Source: Acridotheres tristis (lineage: Eukaryota > Chordata > Aves > Passeriformes > Sturnidae). Taken from it: a DNA stretch of 64,000 bases. A model generated the notes under the pieces. That model was not told the origin of the DNA, ran no database searches, and saw only the letters and a program-made list of their open reading frames with translations. The stretch lies in the NCBI GenBank assembly GCA_037013685.1, contig CM072894.1, positions 30,441,529 through 30,505,528 on the forward strand. Reading direction: 5' to 3'. Position 1 is the stretch's first letter. The number at the start of each line of letters is the position of its first letter. Shown here in pieces: positions 48,028 to 60,573 of this stretch. The translations under genes were made by a program, and so were the position numbers.

Positions 48028-51016
48028 GTAAGAGCCGTGTCCTACCCTGCCTCCCCTCCCTCCTTTACCCCCTTTCCACTTGGGAAGTTTTTATCTCGCC
48101 AAGCTCTCCCAAACGGTTTGAAAGTGGTACAAAATGAGGGATAATACTTTTGGTTGTGATGATACATTTCAAGAAGCCTGATGTTTCTATATATTTTTGA
48201 TTCTTTTTGTCATCAGAACAGGTGGGAGGGAAAAAGAAGGAAAAATCCATTTACTGTCTGCTATTTGTGTTGGATTTATGACGTGCCTACATGCAGCTAT
48301 ATGGGTAACAGGCTGTTGAAGCCTGACCTTTGGGATAGCAATAGGTAACAGTTGCCTGGATATAAAGTAGCTCTATTTGGGTGTTTTCCCACTAAATTAC
48401 GAATACGAGTGCATTTAGTAAGGCTGCTGATGGGAGGGAAGTCTGTCTTGCAAGATCTCAAGCTTGTCTCTCTCTGAAGGCATTTCCCTGTTAATTTAGG
48501 ATGCTCCTTGGAGAGTTCCTAGCCTCAGCAGTTGTGGCTGTGTTGCATTTGAGCATTAAGGAAGCTGGGCTGGAGAGCTGATTTGGTCTCACAAATTGTG
48601 GTTGCCTTCTTTGAATTTTTTTTCTCTGGTTTTATTTAAAGGCCTGTAACCCTGAAATTATATTTGATTCTGATCTCTCTCTTGCTGCATTTGTCAGACA
48701 ACAAACTAATCGAGCTGTCATGTCACCAGCTTGGAATCTTTGTGGGCAGTGATCCATGCAGTCTCCACATTTGTTGTTAGTCTTATAGAGACCCTTAATC
48801 ATTCCCTGGCTGCATTACTGTTAGTTCCCATTTTGTGGGGTCGCTTACTGTGACGTTGAATATAACAAATGAACATCTAGAGTAGGAAGGCACAGCAGAC
48901 CCAGCATTTCTCTGTTGCTTTTTGGTGCTCTGACTGATATGGCAGAGAGGGACTTGAAATTCGTGGGTTTGTCCATTTCTACAACTTAAAGTCGATTAGA
49001 TATTGTATTACTTTTTTTTCTCTCTTTTTTTTTTTTTCTCCTGAGGATTCTCTGCTTCCTCATCTAGTCCTGTTTTTGCCATGGTCTGTGGCAGGCCATG
49101 AAGCTGCCATGAAGTGAAGAAATCATCTCCTCTCACAAGGTGTTGAGAGGCCCCATCTGTGGTTTATTAAAAGGACTCTCTGTCCCTCACTCCAGTGAGA
49201 GTACAGATTTCTGGGGTAGGGGCTCAGCAGTGGAGCTAAATAACCTGTTGAACAAAGCAGAAAAAGAGATCTGCTCTTGAAGTGCTGCTTGGGGGATCCT
49301 TAGGTATGTGTGGATCTCCCTCCCCTTGTACATTTCTGCAGCTACATTAAAGCCAAGACTAAAACTCAGATCCTGTCTAGGTTGAGAGGGGAAGGTAAAT
49401 TGCCATGACTTTTGCTCCCCTTCTTGATTATTCTTCCTGGTACTCAAGCATGGAATAAGCAGGTGCAGTGCTGCTTGCAAAAGTGCTGAATAAATGAAAG
49501 CAACTGGTTTGCCCTTAATGATAAAGGAATTTGCCACCCGGTGTATCTGACACTTCCACTGTACTCTCAGCTTTCCTGGAGGCACAAGGTACTTGTGTGA
49601 ATTCCACAAAATTATTTCAGTGGCAAGACTCTTAATACAAGTCTTGCTAATTTATTTGGCTTGGGGAATAAATTAATAAACTGAGGAGGAAAAGACTCCA
49701 GCTTGCATTTCTGAGAACAATGCAGAGCAATTTAATTTGGAGATTTCATAAGAGTGGTGCTTTAGGGCAGTTTTAACCCAGAAGAAATGAACATATAAAT
49801 TGTTTACAAATTGCTGAATTTAAATATTGTGATTTAGAAGTCCTCTTTGTTTTTCATTTAACAGATGGGTCAAATTAAAACCAATACTTGTACATTCGCA
49901 GCATATTTCACTTTTAATGTGAAATGTAAATGACAGTATATAGCATCATGTCTTTGTATATCTAATAGCAATAAAAACAATTTAACATTTTCTTCTGGTT
50001 GTTAAAAGTGAGAAGTTCTATAAAACGGAGATTAAAATCATAAATCTGACTATGAGAAAAAGCTAACTAGAGGATGACACAGGGAGGAACTAATGCTTTT
50101 TAGTGTCATGTTTTTGCGTGGCTCTCCAGAAAATTCATGGAAATTAATCGTAACTGTTGAAAGATTACTTGCCACAGGTGGTATTGATGCTTGCAGGAGG
50201 AGCTCTGGATGGGGTGACACGATTGCAGAAACTGAGTAGCTGTGATATGTCTGAAAACACTTGGCTGATGGCTCTTTCATGAGATGCAAGCTTTTAACAG
50301 TATTTGAAACATCTTAATATGCTTGACCCACCCTGAAAGGGATCGGTTTAATCTTTATGGCTATCTTGATCTTGTCTTTCTCCTATGGCCATGAAGGCAG
50401 TGGCCACCTAAATGGTCACAAGGTGCCACTGGGGCCCTGTTGCTGCTCCAACCCCTGAGCTGAGGTCCCTGCCCTGTAACAGAGAGTTCTCAAGAAAGAC
50501 AAGTTTGGAGAATGTGTATCTTATTATTATTATAAATATTATAAGTGTGTTGTAGCAAACACAGAAAGGCAATGTGAAGGAATGATTCCATAAAATAGAG
50601 CTCCAAGTAGTGCAATAATTATAAATATTACAAAAAGGATGCTTCCAAAGCTAAAAGCAAGTTAAGAATCTTTAGGAAGTGGGAGCAGTATGGGATGAGC
50701 TTCCACACAAGCTGCTGCAGGGAAAGCAACACCAGCAGTGCCTGCTCACTGGCCATGGCTACACCTTCTTAATCTGGTCATGTCCAGACGCACATTTGTA
50801 CCAAAACAGCTCTGTGGTTTGTCATCACACGGGGTCTGACTCACCTGAACTTGCACTCTACAGCAAAGTGAGTTCTGATGATCCCAGCTGAAAAAGGTAT
50901 CAGTTCTAAAGTTTCTGTGACGTTTGCCTTGGCAGCTTCAGGTTGAGCTTCTGCTAAAAGCCTTGAGCATTTTGCATAAAGCAGCCTCAAGCCTACCACA
51001 GTACAGGTGTTGAAAT

Positions 51017-51040
51017 AAGTTAGTTAGTTCTAACTAACTT
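51017..51040. repeat. Perfect inverted repeat, TTAG units
   Basis: Arms aagttagtta (51017–51026) and taactaactt (51031–51040) flank a gttc loop, followed by another agttag. It can fold into a cruciform but is probably a simple-sequence product. Confidence 0.75.
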
Positions 51041-51805
51041 AGTTAGTCCTGTCACATCCTCTTTCTTTGTATTATATACTTCCAACTGGCCCTTTGGAGC
51101 AGCACTCCTCTGTTTCCACACATCCACTGATGTGATGATGATCCACTGCTGTCCATAGTGGGTGATTTGCCACTGACATCTGGGCAGCATTTTTCTGTCT
51201 CCTGTCCATGATGAAACATCCATCCTTCCCGAGATGTTCCGCCCAGAAAAGAGAAATATCAGAGTAACCTGGCTGCTATGGAGGTGTTGGTGGAGGTGCA
51301 TTGAAGCACTGCTGTAGCTGCAGCAGTCTGCAGGAGCCAGAGCTGATGCTGGACCTGCCTAGCTGGAGGCTCTGTTGGTACCAGTCCAGCACCATCAGCT
51401 CCCCTGGGACATGGGAGGCAGTGAATTCCCACTGCTCTCTCTTTCCCACCTCTACAGAACTGCAGCTTTTCTGCTTTGGGACCATCTGCTGTGAATTTTG
51501 CCTGGACAGCAGATATCCTGCAGCTCTTTTAATAAGCAGGTAAGGGAATTTGTAATAACCTACAGCAGTGCCTCCACCTGAGAAAGGCAGTGTAGTGGTT
51601 GTTTTTAAATATTTTTATGTGGTGTAACACTCAAGTGTGTCAAATACACTGAGTGTCAACCTGAAGGCAGCAGCAGTGATTTCCTGTGATGTGGTATGGT
51701 ACAGACAGCTTCAGGAGTGGTCTGCCTTACAGGGCAAGAGTAAACAGAGGCTTTACTGAGACTCTGATGAGTGCCATGGAACAAAAATGTCCCTGTCTCT
51801 AAGTG

Positions 51806-51846
51806 AAAAAAAAGAAAAAAAAAAAAAAGCAAAAAAAACAAAGAAA
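51806..51846. repeat. A-rich tract
   Basis: Runs of A broken by single G or C, giving a lysine- or phenylalanine-rich chance frame depending on strand. Low complexity. Confidence 0.8.
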
Positions 51847-53033
51847 ATGGTCAGAAGGGAAGGATTGAAAAAGCTAGGCAGGAGGAAGACAGACCTGACC
51901 AAGGCCATGCCACTTTTTTGGTGGCTGCTGTTAAAACAATGCCAGGCTCTTCTGTAACAGCACCAAAGCTTCTGTAAACACCATGAACAGCTGTACCAAG
52001 CCATAAGTTGAATCTAGATAAAACCTTGACTCAACTTCAAAGGATCTTTTAGAACTTGAGATGGAGCACCATTTTCTTCCCATACACTGCTGCTGGCAGC
52101 TTAATGTTCTGCTCAGAGAAAAGGTATTGTAGGAATAACCTCTCCAAAGATCACTAAAGAAGTGTATTTTGTAAGGCACTTGGCAAATTTCAGGAGGCAA
52201 ATTACATCAGAGCATTTCAAGTAGTTGTGAAAAATGCATGGTTGTCATCTAGACATGACTCAGGCACAGGGTAATTTGACAATAGTAGGAACTTCTGTTA
52301 CAGGAAAATTAGATGCTTCTTCATAGGCTGGAATTTGGCTGGGTTTTTCCCTACTGAAAAAGGTAAATGTTAGGGACAGAACAAAAATGAAAAGAATAAA
52401 CTAATTTATGAGATTCCAGAACAGCTCCAGTCCATGTTCTTTAAACTCAGCTTCACTGACTCCTCTTGGTTAATTTCTTTAATCATTCCATCGAGCTGCT
52501 TTTCTTCAGGCACTTCACTGCAGACATGTCTGAAGATGAGTGAGTACACTGTAGGCTGGTTGTGATTTTAATCTCTGTGTTTTGTGTGGTGATTCCATCC
52601 ATATGTTTCCCTGATCAGTGCTTTGAATTCCACAAGACAAGAAGGAGGCTCAGTGCCCTGAAATGGGTGGCAGGGGCTGAGGCAACACAAAACACTTAGA
52701 CCGACAGACCAGGGTCTGGCCACTCAGCTGTATGGGCATCCAACCTCTGTAACTAGTAAATCTTTTCTTTTAGGTCCTGCTTCTTGGAAAAGTGATAAAA
52801 GCAAATTATTTTCCTGCTGGTGTTAGGTAAAATTTCTCTTCCTCTTCTCTGCAAAAGCATTAACCTAGTGTCAGTAGCTAAACCAATCAGTGCTGCTGAA
52901 TGCTGGTAGCACAAAACTGAAGCTCAGCTATTCAACAGGTGACAATGGAAAGGCTGCATTGAGGGATGATGGCTTCTCAGGGTAATTGTGTACAAATAAT
53001 CTCCTCTGAAGAGCGGGGGAACTTCTGTCAGTT

Positions 53034-53054
53034 AAAAAAAAAAAAAAAAAAAAA
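53034..53054. repeat. Poly(A) tract of about 21 bases
   Basis: A homopolymer run in the putative GPR39 intron. The sequence before it shows no open frame resembling a known protein, so there is no support for a processed pseudogene. Confidence 0.8.
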
Positions 53055-56000
53055 CCACAGTAAAATAGACTCAGGCAAACTTCCAAAATCCGGACATCTG
53101 TATGTTCAAGTTTCCCACACAGCAATTTAAAAAGGAACATAGGGAGAGCCCAGCATAATTTTCCTCCCTATTGTGCAGAAAGCAATCTATCTACTCCTGC
53201 TTTTAACTGGACTCATGTAATAGAAGATTGTACTTTCAGCATAAGTGGACAGTCTTCCTTTCCTCCCACACTGAGGGATGGCAAAACATCACCAAGAGAA
53301 ATAGAATCGAAGAATAGGGACTAATTGAGGCCAGCACCCCCAAGGTACTTAAGATTTTTGTAGTTTTAATGGAAAAATCAATGTGTGATTACACTTTGCA
53401 TTAGAGTACTTAAAAATTGCTTCAGCGTGAAAAGTCTGCAGCTTTGAAAACAACCTTACCCTGCAAATACTGTAGTCAGAGGACCAGATTCACCACTAAT
53501 GTAACTCACATAATTCCCATATATGCTACCCTGGCAGATAGGGTCTCTGGGGACACCTGAGTGCTGTTTTTGCATGCAAAGCCCGTGAGGACAATGAGTG
53601 TTTTAATGGTGCTCTGTTAAAATTGGGGCCACATTTCTTTCTTTCACCTGATGCCTACAGGGAAGCTGGGATTTCACCTGGTCTGTAGGGACTTATAGGT
53701 TTGGATTCTTTATGTTTCAGCATCTGTGCTGCCCAGAGAATAAGTGCACAGCTAAGATTCCTGAAGCACTTTTGTTCTGTACTCAAAGCTGCCCAAAGTC
53801 TTTAAGCCTCATTAAGGACTATTACCTGTGTTGGCCTTAATATTATTAATCTCTCTCTCTTTCTCTCTTACAAGCTGTAGTTAATAAACCTAGTGGCCCT
53901 TGGCTTTGCTGGCACCCCTAGGTAAATGCTAAAAGGAGGAATTAGGGAATTGCAGGCGATATCCCTCACTGTGGCAACGTGAGCCAAGAAACAGGCAGGG
54001 GACTGCTGCCTTTGGAGTTGAGGACAGGCTGTGTCATCTCAGCTTCTGAAAAATACACTCTGTATCATGGCCAACCCTCCCCAATACATGTTTTCTTACA
54101 AGTAGAAGCCTTGGAAAATGTCTTTTTCTTCAGAGTGGATAAGAAAGCAGGAAGATTTATTTGTCTCAAAGTGGAGAAACACCGATGTTGCTACAGGTAT
54201 GAAGTGGATTGAGAGAGATGGCCCTCAGACAAACACGGCAGCCCTGCATTAGGGAATCCTGTCCCATCAATTTTGGTCTGCTGCCCTTGTTCTTTGGTCA
54301 AGACATTATCGTCTTAAGCATTGATTTCCCAGTTTCTCTCTGTTTTCTTGCTCTCTCTTCTGAGCCAGATGCCATCTCAAATGTAGATTGCTCTTGCAAC
54401 TCCCCAGTTTCACTAGGTAGGAGTCATTTGTGAGAAGTTCACAGATAATTTATTGGAATCTTCACCTGTGAAGGCTAAATGCATTATCTAATCCTCTGTT
54501 GTTTCATATTCAAATTATACTGCATTTCCTGTAATTAAATCTTTTGTTTTCCTATCTGATGCTGGGGCCATTATCTTTTAACAATGCTTGCAAGCCTGTG
54601 AATTTTAATGGAGAATCAAAGTAATTATTAGTTACTCCCATCTGGAGTACTAATTAGGGGCCCTATATACTATATATAAAAAAGAAAAAAAAAAAAAGTC
54701 TGGTGCACCAGTAGAAACTTTCAGACTCCTGGGGAGTAAATTTTTCCCTGTGCAGCCACATCTATCACTCATCAAAAGATCCACCTCTGACACAAACCCA
54801 GCCCCAGTCTCTGCCACATCAACACTCTGAGTCTGGCAGGTGTTTTTCCTCACACAGGGCACCACATATTAGTGTCTAATATTCTTTTTTCTTCTCTTTT
54901 CAGTTAAAGTTGGGATTGAATGTACGAGAGACAGATTTTTCATGTTTTGACTTGGCTGTTTATTAATTCTTATCTATGGTACAGTGAGTTCTTCAGCACT
55001 TCTAGCTAACAAGCTAAAAGTGAGAAAATGTTGGTGGATGTTAATAGTTACAAAGTCTTTTAAGGCCTAACTATCCAATAAAAAACTAACATCTATATTA
55101 TTTATACTTTTGACCCAATGACTAAACACATGTGACCTGCACTGTGACACTTTCTATTAAATTAAAAAAATACTTCCTAAAACAAAGAAGAAGAAAGAGG
55201 AACATGAAGGAAGAAAAAGACAACCCCCAAGAATGTCCATCTTGTCCCATACTTATTACTATATTCCAAAACCCCAAATTCCAAACCCTTCACCATGTGA
55301 TATTACACACTTCTATTCAGCTTCACACTTGTAATTCTAACTCCATCACTCAAATTTGGAAGCCTTCTCCAAGGCCTCGAGTCAAAAGCAGTGTTCTCCT
55401 GGGGGTCAGTGTCAGAAAGCACAGAAAGTTCAAAACTCCCAGGCTTCAGGGTTCCAACAAATTGTAACTTACAAGGAAAGATGAAACTGAGAAAGAAGTC
55501 TGGTGCTGTGATGAGCTAAGTTTTCCATGTTTCCTCTTAAGCAGACTGCAAGCTTCTCATCATTGCATTAATTCCCTCTTAAAAGCACTTAGCATTTTTG
55601 TTCTTATCAATTTTTAGAATAAAGAATTGGAGTTGAAATGGAGGTATGAGGTTAGAGTTGGGGGATGTGTCAGCAGGTGTATGTTGTTACAGAAACATTC
55701 AGGGAGAGTTCTGTGAGCACTCACAAAGCACTTGACAACCACCTGCAAACAGGGGCACATATGTAAAAATTACCAGGAAACTAAACTTTAACCATCAGTA
55801 TAAAAAGAACAGGGGTGCATTAGAGCAATTAACATTTCTTAGCCATCCATCCTTCCTCAGTGTAAATTGGTTTCTTTTCCCATGTTTGATTAGGTAGCAC
55901 CTGCTCCAGTCTCTAGCTGAACCTTGTAAAAGAGCTCAGCCCCTTTCAGAGGGTAGTGTAAATATTTTGTTCCTGTTCATGCAGCATTTCTGCAAATCCA

Positions 56001-59000
56001 CCTTGATTTGCTCCTCCATATATTATTTCCAGCTTGCTTTTTGTTCAGTGTGATGATTGTCTTACACAGCTAAATGAGCAGCCACCTCAAGCCCAGACTT
56101 TTGTTTTCATGGTATTTCTGGGCTGGTGCTGCTGAAGATGATTTTGATTTGAAGAAATATTAGAAGACTTTCTTGATTGCTCCTTCATAACCAAATCCCT
56201 GGACTTCAGTGTATATGTATACCTTCTATTAGCTTGCTGTAATTGCAATTATTATAGTCCTTTTACCATAAGGCACAAAGTTTAAATTGTGAAACTTGGC
56301 GTTGTGGAGGCCAGATGTAAAAATGAGCTCCTAAGGAGGTTAAATGTAACCTTGAAGGACAGTGCTGCCAAGAACAAGATGTAATCTCCACTCTAGAAAG
56401 TCCTGATACTGCTGGCTGCCAAGACCTTGGTGTGAATAGAACAGGAAAATCCCTTGTTCTTTCTCCAGCAGATCTCTATGTGGGATCATCACAGAGAGAA
56501 ATTGATGGGCAGATGAGTCCTAGGTCTGTCCCAGCTTTTAATATGAAACTTTATGTGCAAAACCAGGCATGTAATCTGTCAGCCTTCAGCCAGGAACAGG
56601 AGCATGAGCTTTCTAAGGTGGTAGAACAAAAATTTTGAGTAGACAAGAGAAAAAAAGGGATTGAAATGCTCTCCCTCAAATTTTGGTTGTTTTTCCCCAC
56701 ACCCTTCTCCCCAAAAATATAACCTTCTCAAGAAAAAAAGGGTTTTCATTTCTGGGTGGGTAACTTACCTCTGTCATGTGTACAACAAAATGTCTCATTT
56801 GATAAGCTCTAGTACTTGCTGATGTTATAATTACTGTGCCTCTCTCCAATAAAGACAACTTTTGAGCTCCCTGAGTTTGAAAATAAAGCTGACTTTTGTC
56901 CCATAAAAACACTGAGAATGAAGGTTCTCACCAGCTGAATCTCTTAATAACACTTAAAGACATCTATAGAAGAGAGGTCTTGGATCTGCTAAGTTTGAAC
57001 CAAAAATCAGAATAAAACTTTTAAGGTAGTTAAAGATTGCAGTAATTCAGCAACAGAGTACACAGACATTCAAACATTCTTTCTTGTGAGCACAACTTTT
57101 AACGTGTCAGGTTTTAACCATTAGATAAGAACCAGCATTGTGTGGTGAAGGTCAAACAGAAGTCAAATGCAAGCACGTTGGTGCTTGCCCTTGTCCTTCA
57201 GACAGTGAAATTGCTAAAAACCTTCTGACTTTATGTCACAGGTTTACTCAACAGACCTTTCTGACTGATTGAAAGAAATGCTTGTCTAAAATGAGTGAAA
57301 TGAGTTGTGTCACAGGTCTTCAAAAGATGGTGTTTAAGAGATTGTTTCATTTTGAAAGCCAAAGTACATGAGCCTTAGTGCTAGTAATGGTGACATCAAC
57401 TTCTGCCAAAGAGTGTAAAAGCATGTATTGGCATTTTCAGGCATACATAAACTTTTGAAATCTTGAGTGATGGTTCTAGAGGAGTGACTTAGCTACTGAA
57501 GTTTAATGGTTTAGAATGTACTTGTTTTCAAACTTGAACTTTCGAAGAAATGCAATGTGTGACTAGCCATAGTGAGGTCGGAGGAAAAAAGCTAAGGTGG
57601 TGGAGGATGGGCAGACAGATTTTTAAGAGAAGCTAAAAAGTGGTTGCACTCTCTAATGTAGCAAACAGAGGAATACACCTGGATTTGAGTTATCTGTAAG
57701 TACAATGAGTGCCAAGAAAGAGGAAGATCTGGTTTGTACCCTGGTTTGAAAACCTTGCAAAAGGGCTTCAGAAACAGCCGTATGCAGAGAGACTCTGGGC
57801 ACAATCACTGATCTCACTGTGCAGTGAGTTAAGCCTGGCACTCTTGCAGGGCATGTTCAGACACTGCCCAAGGAGCCCAGCCTGTTTTAGTCAGGTTATG
57901 TCAAGCAGTTTGCAATTGCCTACAGCTGCAGAGCAAGAATGTTCCCTCCAGCCTGCACACCTTCCTCTTCAGCTTAGGGACTTGAGTCTGAAAGTTGTAC
58001 CACCCTTGATTAAGTCCAAATTTAAAGAGCTTTACATCCATGCTGACTATAGATTTGCTATTAGAAAAACCCAACCAAAAAACAGCAATACAAGATCAAA
58101 AAGAGAAAGTTCTTCTCAAACTGCTGCCTGCTGGTCTGATGGGTACAAAGGGCCATCAGCCCTCAGCTGGAGCAGGGTCTGTGCCTGTGGAGGTTCATGA
58201 CTGTATCCCTCTTCTTGCCTTCAGTGCTTCCCTTGTGCCCCTTCTTAGAAAATTTTCCCCACATGGTGTACTTGGAGGCAGCCTTGGGAACTCATTGTTA
58301 AAAATTAATGTCTGGAGACTGAATCTTTCCATTGGCTTGGTTCCCTTCCCTTTTCCTATCTCCTGCTCATGTACACATCTACTGAATTCTAAAAAGCTTT
58401 TTGATAGCAACTTGGAATTCAAACATCCCCTTTCTATTTGTCTCCTGGTCCAAGCCAACATTTAAATGCATTCTTTTCTATTACTAAGAACATATTGACA
58501 ATTTAGGAAACATTGTCCTACAGTGCAAACATTCTGATATTACAAAATACTGCCATGTTCTCTGCATTGATCTAAATGAGAGCATTGGCACAAGAACTAA
58601 TAGGTCTATGGGGGCCATGAAAGAGTACAGGCAGAAATGAGAAAATTTCTAATCACAAGAAGGACATGTTCAGGGACAGTTTTCCAAGTGGAGAGTGGGA
58701 CCAAACTCATTCAGTTTCTGGGGTACAGAATGTGATAATTTGTGCAAGTCTGTGGTGTGGCTGCCTGTGCTGGGAGTGGAGACATGTCTCTGGCCATAAA
58801 GCCAAGGACTCTGCTGGTTTGGAAGGAAAAGGTTGGAATGAAAAGCCACGTTTGGTGCTCCTTGGTGTGGCCTGTGTGACTCTGTATCCTCCTTTGGGAG
58901 ACTGCTGATCTTGCAAGGTCCAGCAAGCCTAAGCAAGCTGAACATTTTCAAACACCTTCCAAATACCTTTTGCCAAAAGGAAACTTTGAGAAAGGTGGCC

Positions 59001-60509
59001 TGGCACCAGACACATCCCCCCTTGGTGCACATCCAGCATGTTTTGGTCTCTGAATTAAAGGTAAGATGCCCCTGTGCTGCTGCTCCTCTGGCTGCCTGGA
59101 TGCACTCTGCCCTGCTGCCCTGCTCCAAGCCCACCTGTCTGTCAGCCTCCCTGTGCCTGTGACTACTGCTCAAACCCTGCCTCTGAGCCCCTATCTCCGA
59201 GAGAGAATTGCTTTAACCTTATCAAATGGAGGTGAAATTTAAAATGACTTAATGTTTATTTGCTGACAGGCAGGAATGTCCTCTAAATTGACTGTCACAG
59301 CTGGAACACAATGCTGTAGGACAAACTCACAACCTCTTTCTGGCCTTCAATGAAACAATGTTAAGTTTGGGAAGTGGGGACATAGTTTTGGCCCCTGTGG
59401 ATAGGTATGGATAACATTCTCATTTTGACATTTTATACAATGAAGCTATATTTGATATTTGCATAATTCAAATAGATGAAATCCTCAAACAGGCACAGAA
59501 GACTTGATTTCATTAACTTGGGATGCAGCCATCCCCATCTTTCATGCAAATGGAAAATACCTTTCCTGTAAGTATGCTTTAAAGATTCATTTCTTTCTTT
59601 AATCAAGTGGTGAAATCCTACCCACGGGAACAAGAATTGATTTCTTTTCCCTTCAGACTCAATATCATAGACCTTATTTGGGTTAAGTTCTGTCATGGAA
59701 GGTAAGGTTAACCCTTCTGTGTGCTGCCAATCAGCTCCATGTGCTCCCGTTGGCTGCTCCAACATGCTGGAAATGCATGTGGTGCAGTTGTCCTGCAGAT
59801 GTAGCCATCAGCCCAGGAAAGCTCTGCCTCTTGTCAGCAAGGATCTGTTTCCCCTGGATCCCTGACCTTGAGAGCTCACTTTTAAATTTCCTCCTGGGCC
59901 TTGAAGGCTGTAATTGATTACGGTTGTTTTGGTTTTAGTCTTTAACAATCAAGGTGAAGAATTGCTCCCAAATTTGTGAAGATGTCAGGGGGAAGGCAGC
60001 TTGCCCACACTGCATGGACAGTGTCAGGGAGCTGCAGTGGGCTCCTGCAAGCCTTCCATGAAACACTGGTGTTTCTGGTTGGGAATGGAAATCAGACAGG
60101 AATGCTCTGCTCTTGGACTGGCACTTGTGCCAGGGGCCTCTTGGAGTAGGAGACAGCTGCACTGCATTAATTCGATTTAATAGGCATCAGTGAGAAGTAA
60201 AGGTATTTGATGTTGGTCCAAGTAGTCTGAGGGAATAGTCCTTCTCATTATGAGCCCTGACTGAGACTCCTGTCCATGGCAGTACTTAGGTGAATCTCCT
60301 TCTCTCCTTACTGAGTTGCCTGTATATCTTTGTATGCTATTTTCTGGTTCACCTGCTTGGTAATAAAGCTCTGCATTTTATTTTCTGACTTTCAGATATG
60401 CCACTTTTCACTTGAATTGTCTTATATTACTTGAAACTGATAGCCTGACCCCTTGGCCACTGTGCTTCATCAAAAGCAGGATGCTCTGCTACATTCTAAT
60501 GGAGAGCTG

Positions 60510-60573
60510 CCCAAAAATAACCAAAAACCCCCCAAACCAAACCAAAGGAAACCAAATGAACCAACCAAAACAG
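60510..60573. repeat. A/C-rich low-complexity tract
   Basis: Imperfect ccaaa/ccaaaac units over about 60 bases with no G-rich counterpart nearby. It gives a Pro/Asn/Lys-rich chance frame. Confidence 0.75.

Noticed and set aside
49187..49609. A 140-codon minus-strand open frame in the putative GPR39 intron
   Set aside because: No start context, domain or exon-like borders.
53296..53345. A possible third CR1 fragment (atagaatcgaagaat…)
   Set aside because: Only a few words agree with the CR1 tail and the diagnostic ggaagggacc/tccaac blocks are missing.
57709..58200. A 163-codon open frame on the + strand
   Set aside because: No domain, no consistent hydrophobic pattern and several overlapping frames; it lies in the probable GPR39 intron. 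Treated as chance.
58670..59173. A 167-codon minus-strand open frame
   Set aside because: Low-information sequence with equally long frames on the other strand and no recognisable motif.
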